A stretch of DNA of 64,000 nucleotides from Brachybacterium sp. YJGR34 (GTDB taxonomy: Bacteria; Actinomycetota; Actinomycetes; Actinomycetales; Dermabacteraceae), in the NCBI RefSeq assembly GCF_003347015.1, contig NZ_PNFB01000008.1, forward strand, positions 62,001 through 126,000, written 5' to 3'. The stretch's first letter is position 1. Each line of letters begins with the position of its first letter. Positions 7,354 to 17,078 of this stretch are shown here, piece after piece. The notes under the pieces are model-generated. The model saw nothing but the letters and a program-made list of their open reading frames with translations. It had not been told where the DNA came from and did no database searches. Made by a program: the position numbers and the translations under genes.

Positions 7354-8255
7354 CGAGGGGAGGCGTGCGCGGTGCGCTCCGTGCTGTCCTCCGTGCGGCC
7401 GGCCGGGGCGGAGCGCGAGGACAGCACGGCCTTCACGGCGAGCGCGACGACGTACACCGCGATGGTGGCCAGCACGATCACGCCGCCGGGCGGCAGGTCG
7501 ACGTAGACCGTGATCAGCAGCCCGCCCAGTGCGCAGAGGACGGCGATCACCATGGCCGTGCGCATGGTGCGCGCGAAGCCCACCACGAGCTGCTGCGCGG
7601 CGGCCACCGGCACGATCATGAGGGCGGAGACCATGAGGGCGCCGACGATCCTCATCGAGAGGGTGACGGTCAGCGCGGCCATCACCGCGATGAGCACGTT
7701 CACCGTGCGCACTGGCAGCCCGGAGGCACGGGCGAACTCCTCGTCCCCGGTGACGGCGGCGAGCAGGCCGGACAGGCCCAGGCCGATGCCCAGCACCACG
7801 AGGGCGAGTACGAGCGCGATGACGAGATCGGGTCGGGTGACGGTGGACAGCGAGCCGAAGAGGTAGCCCATGAGGTTCTGGGAGGTGCCGCCGGCCAGCT
7901 GGATGATGACCACGCCGCCGGCGATGCCGCCGTAGAACAGGATCGCGAGCGCCACGTCGCGGCTGGTGTGGCCGATCTCGCGGACGTACTCGATCGCGAT
8001 CGCCCCGATCAGTGAGGCGGCCAGAGCGCCGGGGATCGCGAGCAGGTCCGCCGGGGTCGCGGAGACCCATGCGCCGACCAGCCAGCCGACGGCGACGCCG
8101 GTCAGGGCGACGTGCCCGAGCCCGTCGCCGAGCAGGGCCAGGCGCTTCTGCACCAGATAGGTGCCGACCACGGGGGCGGTCAGCCCGATGAGCACCGCGA
8201 TGATCAGCGGGTAGCGCAGCAGGTCCGAGGTGAGGATGTCGAGGGGGGAGATCAT
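7350..8255 (-). CDS. znuB: zinc ABC transporter permease ZnuB
   Basis: 301 residues with about eight hydrophobic helices, matching ABC-3 family permeases. Features include YPLIIAVLIGLTAPVVGTYL, the RLALLGDGLGHVALTGVAVG coupling region, ALMVSALMIVPVAAAQQLV and a TVYVDLPPGGVIVL end segment. It forms the membrane channel for zinc import with ZnuC and ZnuA. Both ends overlap neighbours as ATGA (znuC upstream, zur downstream). The last ~25 residues are hydrophilic. Confidence 0.95.
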   Translation of the reverse strand: MISPLDILTSDLLRYPLIIAVLIGLTAPVVGTYLVQKRLALLGDGLGHVALTGVAVGWLVGAWVSATPADLLAIPGALAASLIGAIAIEYVREIGHTSRDVALAILFYGGIAGGVVIIQLAGGTSQNLMGYLFGSLSTVTRPDLVIALVLALVVLGIGLGLSGLLAAVTGDEEFARASGLPVRTVNVLIAVMAALTVTLSMRIVGALMVSALMIVPVAAAQQLVVGFARTMRTAMVIAVLCALGGLLITVYVDLPPGGVIVLATIAVYVVALAVKAVLSSRSAPAGRTEDSTERTAHASPR

Positions 8256-9013
8256 GCCGGATGGATCTCCTGTCCGAGGCATTCGTGGGGTGGGAGGCTG
8301 TCGAGCGGGTGCTCGTGTCCGGGATCCAGCGGCGGCCGGTCGCGCGCCTGGCCGTCGTGGACCACGCTCCCGTGGTCGAGGACCACCGCGCGCGAGATGT
8401 CCCGCTCGAGCATGCCGGTCTCGTGCAGCACCACCAGGAGCGTGGTGCCGCGGGCGGAGAGATCGCGGAAGGTGCCGGCCAGAAGCTGCTGAGTGGCCAG
8501 ATCCACGCCGGAGAAAGGCTCGTCCAGGACCAGGAACTCGGGGTCGCGGACCAGGGCTCGGGCCAGCATCACCCGGCGACGCTGCCCGCCGGACATGCGG
8601 GTGATCGGACGCCCGCCCAGGTCGGGCAGGCCCACGGCGTCGAGCGCCCGCTGCACCCGCGGGTCGCGGTGGCGGGGCCACCAGGAGCGGGAGGTGAGGA
8701 GCCCGCTGGCGACCGTCTCGCGCGCGGTGGCGGGGATCGAGCCGGCCTCCGGCGAGTCCTGGGGGACGTAGCCGATCCGGTCGTGGGGGCCCGGGCGGTG
8801 CACGTCCTGGCCGAAGAGGCGGGCGGTGCCGGACTCGAGAGGCAGCACGCCCACCACGGCGCGCAGCAGCGTGGACTTGCCGGAGCCGTTGGCGCCCAGG
8901 AGGGCGACCATCTCCCCGGAGCGGATCTCGAGGTCGACGTCATGGAGGATGCGGGTGCCGGAGCGCTGGACGCATGCCCGCCGGACCTCGACGACGGGCG
9001 TCGAGCCGCTCAT
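8252..9013 (-). CDS. znuC: zinc ABC transporter ATP-binding protein ZnuC
   Basis: 253 residues. Walker A is GANGSGKST (about residue 39), the Q-loop is IGYVPQD, the signature is RMSGGQRRRVMLARAL, Walker B is FLVLDEPFSGVD and the switch His is in LVVLHETG. These are all present in normal order. The C-terminal ~30 residues are His- and Pro-rich (HEHPLDSLPPHECLGQEIH), which may be a metal-binding tail. It powers the importer with ZnuB/ZnuA. The start overlaps the znuA stop as ATGA. Confidence 0.95.
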   Translation of the reverse strand: MSGSTPVVEVRRACVQRSGTRILHDVDLEIRSGEMVALLGANGSGKSTLLRAVVGVLPLESGTARLFGQDVHRPGPHDRIGYVPQDSPEAGSIPATARETVASGLLTSRSWWPRHRDPRVQRALDAVGLPDLGGRPITRMSGGQRRRVMLARALVRDPEFLVLDEPFSGVDLATQQLLAGTFRDLSARGTTLLVVLHETGMLERDISRAVVLDHGSVVHDGQARDRPPLDPGHEHPLDSLPPHECLGQEIHPA

Positions 9014-9966
9014 GACCAGCTCTCCACCAGCTTGCGGGCGTTCTCTCGCATGACCGCAGGATAGTCGGCGTCCTCCGAGAGCTGGGTCTCGAGGTTGTCG
9101 AGCTCCTCGCTGCGGATGCCGACGTTCTCCGCGAGGGTCTGGGCGACCTTCGGGGAGGCGGTGGTCTCGAAGAAGATCGTGGTCACGCCCTCCTCGGTGA
9201 TGACCTTCTCGAGCTCGAGCAGGCGCTGGGGCGAGGGCTCGCTCTCGGGGTCGACGCCCGCGATGCCCACCTGGTGCAGCGTGTAGCGCTCGGCAAGATA
9301 TGCGTAGGCGGCGTGGCTGGTGATGAAGGTGCGCTCCCCGTCGACCGCACCGAACTCCTCGGCGAGCTCGGCATCGAGGGCCTCGAGGTCGGTGCGCACC
9401 TCCGCCGCAGCGGCCGTGAAGGCCTCGGCGCCGTCGGGGTCGATCTCGCCCAGGCGGGCCGCGAGCGCATCGCCGATCTCCGCCATCCGCTGCGGATCGT
9501 GCCAGAGGTGCGGATCGTCGCCGCCGTGCGCGTGCTCGTCCTCGCCGCCGCCGTCGGAGGCCTCGTGCTCATGGGAGTGGCCGTCCGCGGAGATCATCGC
9601 GACCACCGAGGAGACGTCCAGCACGTTGTCCCCCGGTCCGGAGGCGATCGCGTCGTCCAGCGCGGTCTGGTAGCCGGGGATCTGCAGGACCAGACCCGCC
9701 TCCTGCACCGCCATCACCTGCTGGACGGACAGCTCGAGACCGTGGGCGTCGGCCCCGGGGGTGGCGAGGTCGGTGAGGGAGACGCGCTCTCCGCCGATCC
9801 GGGTCACCAGGTAGCTCAACGGATAGTTCGAGGTCACCACCTCGATCCCGGCATCGCCTCCGCCGGATCCTTCCTCGCCGCCGCAGGCCGCGAGCAGCGC
9901 GGCGCCCGCGCCGAGCCCGGCGAGGGAGAGGAGGGAGCGGCGGCGGAGCGGAGCGAGGTGCGTCAT
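9010..9966 (-). CDS. znuA: zinc-binding lipoprotein ZnuA
   Basis: 318 residues from ATG 9966. An Arg-rich N-terminus and hydrophobic segment lead to the lipobox LAAC (Cys28), so it is a surface-anchored lipoprotein. The cluster A-I solute-binding fold is visible ([51 protein letters not shown]). A His/Asp/Glu-rich loop (about residues 129-160: [23 protein letters not shown]) is the hallmark of zinc-specific members. It is the first gene of the operon. The Zur-like box overlaps its start codon, and no ribosome site is seen ahead of it, so it is probably translated from a leaderless mRNA. Confidence 0.94.
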   Translation of the reverse strand: MTHLAPLRRRSLLSLAGLGAGAALLAACGGEEGSGGGDAGIEVVTSNYPLSYLVTRIGGERVSLTDLATPGADAHGLELSVQQVMAVQEAGLVLQIPGYQTALDDAIASGPGDNVLDVSSVVAMISADGHSHEHEASDGGGEDEHAHGGDDPHLWHDPQRMAEIGDALAARLGEIDPDGAEAFTAAAAEVRTDLEALDAELAEEFGAVDGERTFITSHAAYAYLAERYTLHQVGIAGVDPESEPSPQRLLELEKVITEEGVTTIFFETTASPKVAQTLAENVGIRSEELDNLETQLSEDADYPAVMRENARKLVESWS

Positions 9967-9980
9967 GACAATCATTCTCA
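9966..9980. promoter_or_regulatory. Zur-like box on the znuA start
   Basis: Read on the plus strand, TGACAATCATTCTCA is a near-perfect palindrome (TGAnAAT-C-ATTnTCA, one mismatched pair). It resembles the AT-rich Fur/Zur operators that contain an AATGATT/AATCATT core. It ends on the first base of the znuA ATG and covers the expected -10 region of a leaderless promoter, with a possible -35 TTGCCC further upstream. Zur with zinc bound would block the whole operon, including its own gene. Confidence 0.7.
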
Positions 9981-10097
9981 CCACGGAGCGGAGGGGTGGG
10001 CAAGTCGTCGGGGCCCCGGGAGGACCTGCCCGTGCGCACCGTCACAGACCGCCCCCGGGGCGGGCCTCGCCCCGGAGCGCGTCCGTGCGCGCGTGGC

Positions 10098-10103
10098 TAT
10101 GCT
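10098..10103 (+). promoter_or_regulatory. -10 box for glyS
   Basis: TATGCT fits the TAnnnT actinobacterial -10 form and lies 37 bases before the GTG start of glyS. No convincing -35 is seen. Confidence 0.4.
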
Positions 10104-10140
10104 GGGCGGGTCCCGATCCCCCGTCTCCAGGAGTCCCCCC

Positions 10141-11532
<1,392 letters not shown>

Positions 11533-11583
11533 CACCGCCCCGTCCTGTGCCCCGGCGGGCACGGAGCGGTGCTCGGAGACCTC

Positions 11584-12630
11584 ATGACCGGCGCACTCCC
11601 CGCGGGGGCCGCCCTCTCGGGCGCCTACTACGAGCAGGTCGTGGCGCCCCTGCTGGGGCGCCGCGCTCCCGGCGTCGAGCACGCCGCGGCGAGGCTCGGC
11701 TCCGGCTCCGACGTGCTCGGCTACGACGACGCCCAGTCCCGCGACCACGACTGGGGCCTGCGCCTCACCCTCCTCGTCGAGGACGGCGGCGCCGCGGAGG
11801 TCGATCAGCTCCTGGCCGCGGAGCTGCCCGCGCGATGGCGGGATCTGCCCACCCGCTTCGCGACCACCTGGGACCCCGTGGTGCGGCACCGGGTCGAGGT
11901 CGCCTCCGCGGCGGACTTCGCCGCCTCCCGGCTGGGCCTGGACGCCTCCGGGGCGCTGGGGCCGACGGGGCGGCTGAGCCTCGAGGACTGGCGCTCGCTC
12001 ACGGGGCAGGCCCTGCTCGAGGTGACGGCGGGGCCCGTCTTCCACGACGGTCCCGGCGTCCTCACCGCGCTGCGGGAGCGTCTGGCCTGGTACCCCCACG
12101 ACCTCTGGCTCTACGCGATCGCGGCGGACTGGCACCGCGTGGGCCAGGAGCTGCCGGACGTGGGCCGTGCGGGCCTGCGCGGGGACGAGGACGGCTCCGC
12201 GCTGATCGCCGCCCGCCACGTGCGCACCCTGTTCCACCTCGCTCATCTGCTGCACCGGCGCTGGCCGCCGTACGGCAAGTGGCTCGCGCGCTCGGCGGCA
12301 GAGCTGCCCGGCGGGGGAGCGGTGCGCGCCGCAGCCCTGGACGTGCTGGGCTCGCGCGACTGGCGGAGGCGGCAGGCCGCCCTGGGCGACCTTGCCGAGC
12401 TGCTGGCCACGGTCCAGGGAGAGGCGGGCCTGCCCACCCTCCTGCCGGCCACCGAGGCCTTCTTCGACCGTCCCCACCTGGGCCTGCGCGGGCTGCCCGA
12501 GCAGCTCGCCGCGGCGATCGCGGATCCGGCCGTCCGGGACCTCCCTCCCGGCGTCGGCACGGCGGAGCAGATCAGCGACAACGTCACCGTGCTGGTCGAC
12601 CCGACGGCACGCCGCCGGCTGGTGGGCTGA
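11584..12630 (+). CDS. DUF4037 protein (nucleotidyltransferase-like N-terminus)
   Basis: 348 residues from ATG 11584, preceded by CGGAGA; a GTG fifteen bases upstream is possible. Residues about 30-60 hold ARLGSGSDVLGYDDAQSRDH with a following D-W-G. The G-S-G-S-D...D-x-x-S-x-D-H-D pattern recalls a nucleotidyltransferase active site. The middle and C-terminal parts are helical and contain the DUF4037 core (RERLAWYPHDLWLYAIAADW, then RHVRTLFHLAHLLHRRWPPY). No reaction is known. It lies 51 bases after glyS on the same strand and may be co-transcribed. Confidence 0.8.
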   Translation: MTGALPAGAALSGAYYEQVVAPLLGRRAPGVEHAAARLGSGSDVLGYDDAQSRDHDWGLRLTLLVEDGGAAEVDQLLAAELPARWRDLPTRFATTWDPVVRHRVEVASAADFAASRLGLDASGALGPTGRLSLEDWRSLTGQALLEVTAGPVFHDGPGVLTALRERLAWYPHDLWLYAIAADWHRVGQELPDVGRAGLRGDEDGSALIAARHVRTLFHLAHLLHRRWPPYGKWLARSAAELPGGGAVRAAALDVLGSRDWRRRQAALGDLAELLATVQGEAGLPTLLPATEAFFDRPHLGLRGLPEQLAAAIADPAVRDLPPGVGTAEQISDNVTVLVDPTARRRLVG

Positions 12631-12645
12631 GACGCTCCGCCGAGG

Positions 12646-12655
12646 GCTGATCAGC
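12646..12655. promoter_or_regulatory. palindrome upstream of the clpP pair
   Basis: GCTGATCAGC is a perfect 10-bp palindrome 51 bases before the clpP ATG and just after the DUF4037 stop. Its GCT...AGCG halves resemble the repeat upstream of the ClgR/PopR-like gene (14369-14383). It might be a binding site for that regulator; this is a guess from two short sequences. Confidence 0.25.
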
Positions 12656-12705
12656 GCAGGACGGAGAACGGCACCCGGCCCAGCGCGAGCGTCCACGCTG
12701 GAGCC

Positions 12706-13344
12706 ATGACCACCCACACCACCCCACCGACCGCCGACGGGCTCGGCACCCTCACCGCCACCCGCCTGCTCCACCATCGCGTGCTCCTGCTGGACCGCGA
12801 GCTGGACCAGGACAACGGCGCCCAGCTCTCCGCCCAGCTCCTGCTGCTCGCCGCCGAGGATCCCGCCACCGACATCACCCTGCTCATCAACTCCCCGGGC
12901 GGTCTGGTCCCGGCCATGCTCGCCATCGGCGACCTCATCGACCTCGTGCCCTGCGACGTGCGCACCGTCGCCCTCGGCATGGCCTACAGCGCGGGCCAGT
13001 TCCTGCTCACCCACGGCACCCCGGGCAAGCGCCTGATCCTGCCGCACGGGAGGGTGCTCATGCATCAGGGGTCCGCCGGCTTCGGCGGCAGCGCCGCGGA
13101 CATCGAGCTGCAGGCCGAGGACCTGCGTCGTGGCCGCGACCTGCTGATCGCCCTGACCGCCGAGCGGACCGGGCAGAGCATCGAGACCATCGCCCGCGAT
13201 TCCGAGCGGGACCGCGTGTGGGAGGCGCACGGTGCTGTCGAGTACGGCTTCTGCGACGCCGTGGTCGAGTCCCTGGACCAGATCCTCCCCGCGATCCCCA
13301 CCATGTCCCGGCCGGTGGCGCTCGGGCAGGGAGGTGGACGATGA
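12706..13344 (+). CDS. clpP: ClpP-family serine protease, complete triad
   Basis: 212 residues. The ClpP fold is clear (TLLINSPGGLVPAMLAI, DVRTVALGMAYSAGQFLL, ILPHGRVLMHQ). By position the triad is Ser95 (in AYSAG, the usual ASMG site), His120 (LMHQ) and Asp169 (SERDR), so it should be catalytic. The nucleophile motif is AYSAG instead of the common AASMG. It starts 75 bases after DUF4037 and overlaps the next, triad-deficient clpP gene as ATGA. ClpP forms a barrel with ClpX/ClpC ATPases. The paired arrangement suggests a mixed barrel. Compared with the housekeeping clpP1-clpP2 pair found beside clpX in most actinobacteria, this is probably an extra, regulated pair. Confidence 0.92.
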   Translation: MTTHTTPPTADGLGTLTATRLLHHRVLLLDRELDQDNGAQLSAQLLLLAAEDPATDITLLINSPGGLVPAMLAIGDLIDLVPCDVRTVALGMAYSAGQFLLTHGTPGKRLILPHGRVLMHQGSAGFGGSAADIELQAEDLRRGRDLLIALTAERTGQSIETIARDSERDRVWEAHGAVEYGFCDAVVESLDQILPAIPTMSRPVALGQGGGR

Positions 13345-13943
13345 GCAGCTACCCCGTCCCCAGCGTCCTCGAGCGCACCCGCGGCGGCGCGGAGCGCAGC
13401 GCCGATGTCTACTCCCGCCTGCTCAGCGACCGCATCATCTATGTCGGCACGCCGATCGACGACGTTGTGGCGAACACCGTCATCGCCCAGATCCTGCACC
13501 TCGAGAACGAGTCGACCGGCGTCCCCCTCCACCTCTACCTCAACTCCTCCGGCGGCGACGCCCAGGCGGTGCTGGCCATCTACGACACCCTGGCCTACGT
13601 GCGCTCACCGGTCGCGGTGACCTGCGTGGGGCAGGTGGTCGCGGCGCCCGTGGTGCTGCTGGCCGCGGGCACGCCGGGCCTGCGTTCGGTGCTGCCGCAC
13701 ACCCGGGTGGTGCTCCATCCGCTGCAGGCGCAGGGGCGCGGCGCGATCCCGGACCTGATCCTCGCCACCGAGGAGGTGGAGCGGATCCGTCGCGCCCTCG
13801 AGGCGCTCCTGGCCCGGCACAGCGGGCAGTCGCTCGAGCGGGTCCGCCAGGACCTCGAGCGCGAGCAGGTGCTGGACGCCCAGGCGACGATCGACTACGG
13901 GCTGGCCGACGAGATCCTGGTCAGGCGGCCCGCAGCAGGGTGA
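13341..13943 (+). CDS. ClpP-like protein lacking catalytic Ser and Asp
   Basis: 200 residues, starting at ATG 13341 inside the end of the first clpP gene. The fold is ClpP (VPLHLYLNSSGGDAQAVLAI, VLPHTRVVLHPLQ, TIDYGLADEIL), and the oxyanion-hole Gly-Gly is kept. At the nucleophile site the usual GQAASMG reads GQVVAAP, placing Ala101 where Ser should be. His126 is kept (VLHPL), and the acidic member is Glu175 (LEREQ) where active ClpPs have Asp. It is therefore predicted to be a non-proteolytic subunit, comparable in idea to cyanobacterial ClpR, that would pair with the active subunit encoded just upstream. The reading frame is intact, so it is not a pseudogene. Confidence 0.9.
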   Translation: MSSYPVPSVLERTRGGAERSADVYSRLLSDRIIYVGTPIDDVVANTVIAQILHLENESTGVPLHLYLNSSGGDAQAVLAIYDTLAYVRSPVAVTCVGQVVAAPVVLLAAGTPGLRSVLPHTRVVLHPLQAQGRGAIPDLILATEEVERIRRALEALLARHSGQSLERVRQDLEREQVLDAQATIDYGLADEILVRRPAAG

Positions 13944-14328
13944 CCCCGGCGGTCCCGCCGGCGCCGGACGGCGCCCGCCGTCCGCGGTGCGCTCCGGGAC
14001 CGGCGGCGCCGTGCAGCTCGAGGACCGCGGGACGGCCGACGACGGCAGGGCGGGCGGAGGCCGCCCGGTCCTCCGCGGCGCCGTCGGCGATCCGCAGCAG
14101 GAGGTCGGGCACGCGGAGACCCAGAGCTCCGGCGATCGCGGCCAGCAGCTCGGAGGACGGATCCTTGCGCCCGCGCTCGACGTCGCTGAGGTGCTGCATG
14201 CTGATCCCGGCCGCGCCGGCGACCTGGGAGAGCGTGCGGGCCTGGCGTCGGCGCTCGGCGCGCAGCACGGCGCCGAGCAGCTCGCGCAGCAGCGGCTCGA
14301 GCTCGGCGGCCTCCCGGTGTCCGTCCAT
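13921..14328 (-). CDS. ClgR/PopR-like XRE-family regulator
   Basis: 135 residues. The N-terminal ~65 residues form a helix-turn-helix close to actinobacterial ClgR: LLGAVLRAERRRQARTLSQV, then GISMQHLSDVERGRKDPSSE and LLAAIAGALGL. The rest is Ala/Pro/Gly-rich and poorly conserved in character. In Streptomyces, ClgR activates clpP1P2 and its paralogue PopR activates the second clpP operon. Here the gene sits tail-to-tail with a clpP pair, overlapping the second gene by 23 bases, so it likely regulates that pair. It is a candidate substrate of the protease it controls, as known for ClgR/PopR. Confidence 0.85.
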   Translation of the reverse strand: MDGHREAAELEPLLRELLGAVLRAERRRQARTLSQVAGAAGISMQHLSDVERGRKDPSSELLAAIAGALGLRVPDLLLRIADGAAEDRAASARPAVVGRPAVLELHGAAGPGAHRGRRAPSGAGGTAGVTLLRAA

Positions 14329-14368
14329 GGGCCGAGACTACGTGCGCCCGATCCCGATCGCGGCGCAC

Positions 14369-14383
14369 TCCGCTGTGAGCGGA
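14369..14383. promoter_or_regulatory. inverted repeat upstream of the ClgR/PopR-like gene
   Basis: TCCGCT and AGCGGA are exact reverse complements around GTG, 41 bases upstream of the regulator's ATG. ClgR boxes have CGC...GCG halves with a wider spacer, so this may be a variant autoregulatory site. Confidence 0.35.
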
Positions 14384-14490
14384 AGCCGGGACGCGTCCCG
14401 GCGCCGACGCGCCCTCCCCGCACCGTTCCGATGCACATCACCCCGCCGTGCACTCCCGCCTGACGCACCCGGATGGGACAATCACGGACG

Positions 14491-15729
14491 ATGACCACCC
14501 TCGACGCCCCGCTCACCGCCGCTCCGCCCCGTCCGGGCGACCGCTCCGCCTCGGCCCCCGGCGGAGCCGCTCGTCGCACCCTCACGATCGGGCCGCACAC
14601 GATCGACACGCCCGTGGTGCTCGCGCCGATGGCCGGGATCACCAATATGGCCTTCCGCCTGCTGTGCCGGGAGTTCGGCGCCCTCCACAGCGCGGACGAC
14701 GGCGGCCTGTACGTCTCCGAGATGGTCACCACCCGGGCCCTGGTCGAGGACCACCGGGAGTCCTGGCGCCTGGTGACCATGGGCGAGCGCGAGACGCCGC
14801 GCTCCGTGCAGCTGTACGGCGTCGAGCCGGCCACCGTGCGCCGCGCCGTGGAGATGCTGCGCGAGCGCGACCTGGTCGACCACATCGACCTGAACTTCGG
14901 CTGCCCGGTCCCCAAGGTGACGCGTCGGGGCGGCGGCGGGGTGCTGCCGTGGAAGAGCGAGCTGTTCACCCGGATCGTGAGCGCGGCGGTCGAGGCCGCC
15001 GGCCCCGAGGTGCCGGTCACCGTCAAGACCCGCATCGGGATCGACGAGGACCACGTCACCTATCGCGACGCCGGGCTGATCGCCCAGGAGGTCGGTGCCG
15101 CGGCGATCGCCCTGCACGGCAGGACCGTCGTCCAGCACTACTCCGGCACCGCCCGCTGGGACGCGATCACCGATCTCAAGGAGCTCGTCACCGACATCCC
15201 CGTGCTCGGCAACGGCGACATCTGGTCCGCCGAGGACGCGCTGGAGATGATGGAGCAGACCGGCTGCGACGGGGTGGTGGTGGGCCGCGGCTGCCAGGGA
15301 CGGCCCTGGCTGTTCGCCGATCTCGCGGCGGGCTTCGCCGGACGCCCGGACCGCGTCCGGCCCACCCTGGGGGAGGTCGCCGCAATCCTGCGGCGCCATG
15401 CCGAGCTGCTGGTGGAGTTCTTCGAGGACGAGGGGCGCGCGCTGCGTGACCTGCGCAAGCACGTCGCCTGGTACTTCAAGGGGTACCCCGTCGGCGGCGA
15501 GATGCGCCACCGTCTGGCCACGATGGAGTCGCTCGCCGACCTCGACGCCAAGATCGCCGAGCTGGACCTCGCCAGTCCCTATCCGGGAGCCGCGGTCGAG
15601 GGGCCGCGCGGTCGCGCCGGCACCCCGAAGAGGGCCGTGGTCCCCGAGGGCTGGATGACCTCGCGGGAGCTGACCGCGGAGCACGCCGCCCGCCTCCACG
15701 AGGCCGAGCTCGACACCTCGGGAGGCTGA
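14491..15729 (+). CDS. dusB: tRNA-dihydrouridine synthase
   Basis: 412 residues from ATG 14491 (an ATG at 14473 would add six). FMN-binding TIM-barrel motifs are present: VVLAPMAGITNMAFRLLCRE at the start, SVQLYGVEP, the catalytic Cys in DHIDLNFGCPVPKVTRRGGG, VKTRIGID, LHGRT and VVGRGCQGRPWLF. The enzyme reduces uridines in the tRNA D-loop. The C-terminal helical domain contains RKHVAWYFKGY. A GACAAT -10-like box at 14477 would make the transcript nearly leaderless. It is followed by dgt after 4 bases, so dus-dgt-dnaG is an operon. Confidence 0.95.
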   Translation: MTTLDAPLTAAPPRPGDRSASAPGGAARRTLTIGPHTIDTPVVLAPMAGITNMAFRLLCREFGALHSADDGGLYVSEMVTTRALVEDHRESWRLVTMGERETPRSVQLYGVEPATVRRAVEMLRERDLVDHIDLNFGCPVPKVTRRGGGGVLPWKSELFTRIVSAAVEAAGPEVPVTVKTRIGIDEDHVTYRDAGLIAQEVGAAAIALHGRTVVQHYSGTARWDAITDLKELVTDIPVLGNGDIWSAEDALEMMEQTGCDGVVVGRGCQGRPWLFADLAAGFAGRPDRVRPTLGEVAAILRRHAELLVEFFEDEGRALRDLRKHVAWYFKGYPVGGEMRHRLATMESLADLDAKIAELDLASPYPGAAVEGPRGRAGTPKRAVVPEGWMTSRELTAEHAARLHEAELDTSGG

Positions 15730-15733
15730 GCCC

Positions 15734-17074
15734 ATGTCCACCACCGGGTCCTCGATCGCCGCCGGCACCGCCCTCGCGCCCCCGCCGGCGGGGTACACCG
15801 CGCCGGATCTCGAGCGCTGGGTGCAGGAGCCGCCGAAGTCGCAGACCCGCACGCCCTTCCAGCGCGACCGCGCCCGGGTGCTGCATTCCTCGGCCCTGCG
15901 GCGCCTGGGCGCCAAGACCCAGGTGCTCGGCGCGGGCGCGGACGACTTCGTGCGCACCCGCCTCACGCATTCCCTCGAGGTCGCCCAGGTGGGCCGCGAC
16001 ATCGGGACGGAGCTGGGCTGCGACCCCGACATCGTCGACGCCGCCTGCCTCTCCCACGATCTCGGCCACCCGCCCTTCGGCCACAACGGCGAGAAGGTCC
16101 TCGACCGGATCGCCGAGGACTTCGGCGGCTTCGAGGGCAATGCGCAGACGCTCCGCCTGCTCACCCGGCTCGAGCCGAAGATCGTGGGGGACGACCGTCC
16201 CTACGGCCTGAACCTCACCCGCGCCTGCGTCGACGCCGCGATCAAGTACCCCTGGGCCCGCGGCGAGGGCCCCGATCCTGATTCCCCGAAGTTCGGCGCC
16301 TATGCCGACGACCTCGAGGTCTACCGCTGGGCGCGCGAGGGCTCCGTGCCCGGGCGCAAGTGCTTCGAGGCGCAGGTGATGGACCTGGCCGACGACATCG
16401 CCTACTCCGTGCACGACATCGAGGACGCCGTCACCGGCCGGGCCCTGGACCTGCGACGGCTGCAGGACCCCATGGAGCGCTCGGCCGCGCTGTTCGTCGT
16501 CCAGGACTGGTACATGCCCCACGAGTCACTCGACGCGCTCGACGAGGCGCTCACCCGGCTCGAGGCCGAGCCCTACTGGATGAGCGGCTTCAGCGGCACC
16601 TTCCGCGCGGCCGCCGGGCTGAAGGACATGACCAGCCAGCTCATCGGCCGCTTCACCCGCTCCGCCGTGCGCGCCACCCGGGAGGCGCAGGGCGAGGGGC
16701 CGCTGTCCCGCTACGCCGGGGACGTGGTGGTCCCCGAGAGCACCCATCTGGAGATCGCCGTGCTCAAGGGGCTGGCCGCCGCGTACGTCATGTCCTCGGC
16801 CACCCAGCAGCCCGTCTACGAGGCCCAGGAGGAGGTCATCCGCGACCTCTACTCGCGCCTGTGGAACACCGGCACGCAGTACCTCAGCCCCCTGTTCGCC
16901 GAGCTCTGGCGCGCCGCCGCGGACGACACCGCCCGGCGCCGCGTGGTCATCGACCAGATCGCCTCCTACACCGACGTCACCGCGCGTCGTCTGCACGAGG
17001 TGCTGTTCGACCGCGACATCACCCACATCACCGCGGCGGACACGCCCCTGCCCGGCCTCGGATCGGAGCTCTGA
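15734..17074 (+). CDS. dgt: dGTP triphosphohydrolase (dGTPase, HD family)
   Basis: 446 residues. The HD metal site is split as in dGTPases: RTRLTHSLEVAQVGR (His) and CLSHDLGHPPFGHNGE (His-Asp), with MDLADDIAYSVHDIEDAV supplying the last Asp. The N-terminal FQRDRARVLHSSALRRLGAKTQ segment is also diagnostic. The enzyme converts dGTP to deoxyguanosine and tripolyphosphate. It lies between dus and dnaG with 4-base gaps on both sides; the dgt-dnaG order is a conserved actinobacterial arrangement. Confidence 0.96.
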   Translation: MSTTGSSIAAGTALAPPPAGYTAPDLERWVQEPPKSQTRTPFQRDRARVLHSSALRRLGAKTQVLGAGADDFVRTRLTHSLEVAQVGRDIGTELGCDPDIVDAACLSHDLGHPPFGHNGEKVLDRIAEDFGGFEGNAQTLRLLTRLEPKIVGDDRPYGLNLTRACVDAAIKYPWARGEGPDPDSPKFGAYADDLEVYRWAREGSVPGRKCFEAQVMDLADDIAYSVHDIEDAVTGRALDLRRLQDPMERSAALFVVQDWYMPHESLDALDEALTRLEAEPYWMSGFSGTFRAAAGLKDMTSQLIGRFTRSAVRATREAQGEGPLSRYAGDVVVPESTHLEIAVLKGLAAAYVMSSATQQPVYEAQEEVIRDLYSRLWNTGTQYLSPLFAELWRAAADDTARRRVVIDQIASYTDVTARRLHEVLFDRDITHITAADTPLPGLGSEL

Positions 17075-17078
17075 TCGG

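Noticed and set aside
12680-12701. CCAGCG...CGCTGG repeat just before clpP as an operator or RBS-masking hairpin.
   Set aside because: Six-base GC-only arms with a 10-base spacer are frequent by chance in this DNA; kept out of the features in favour of the more compact palindrome at 12646.
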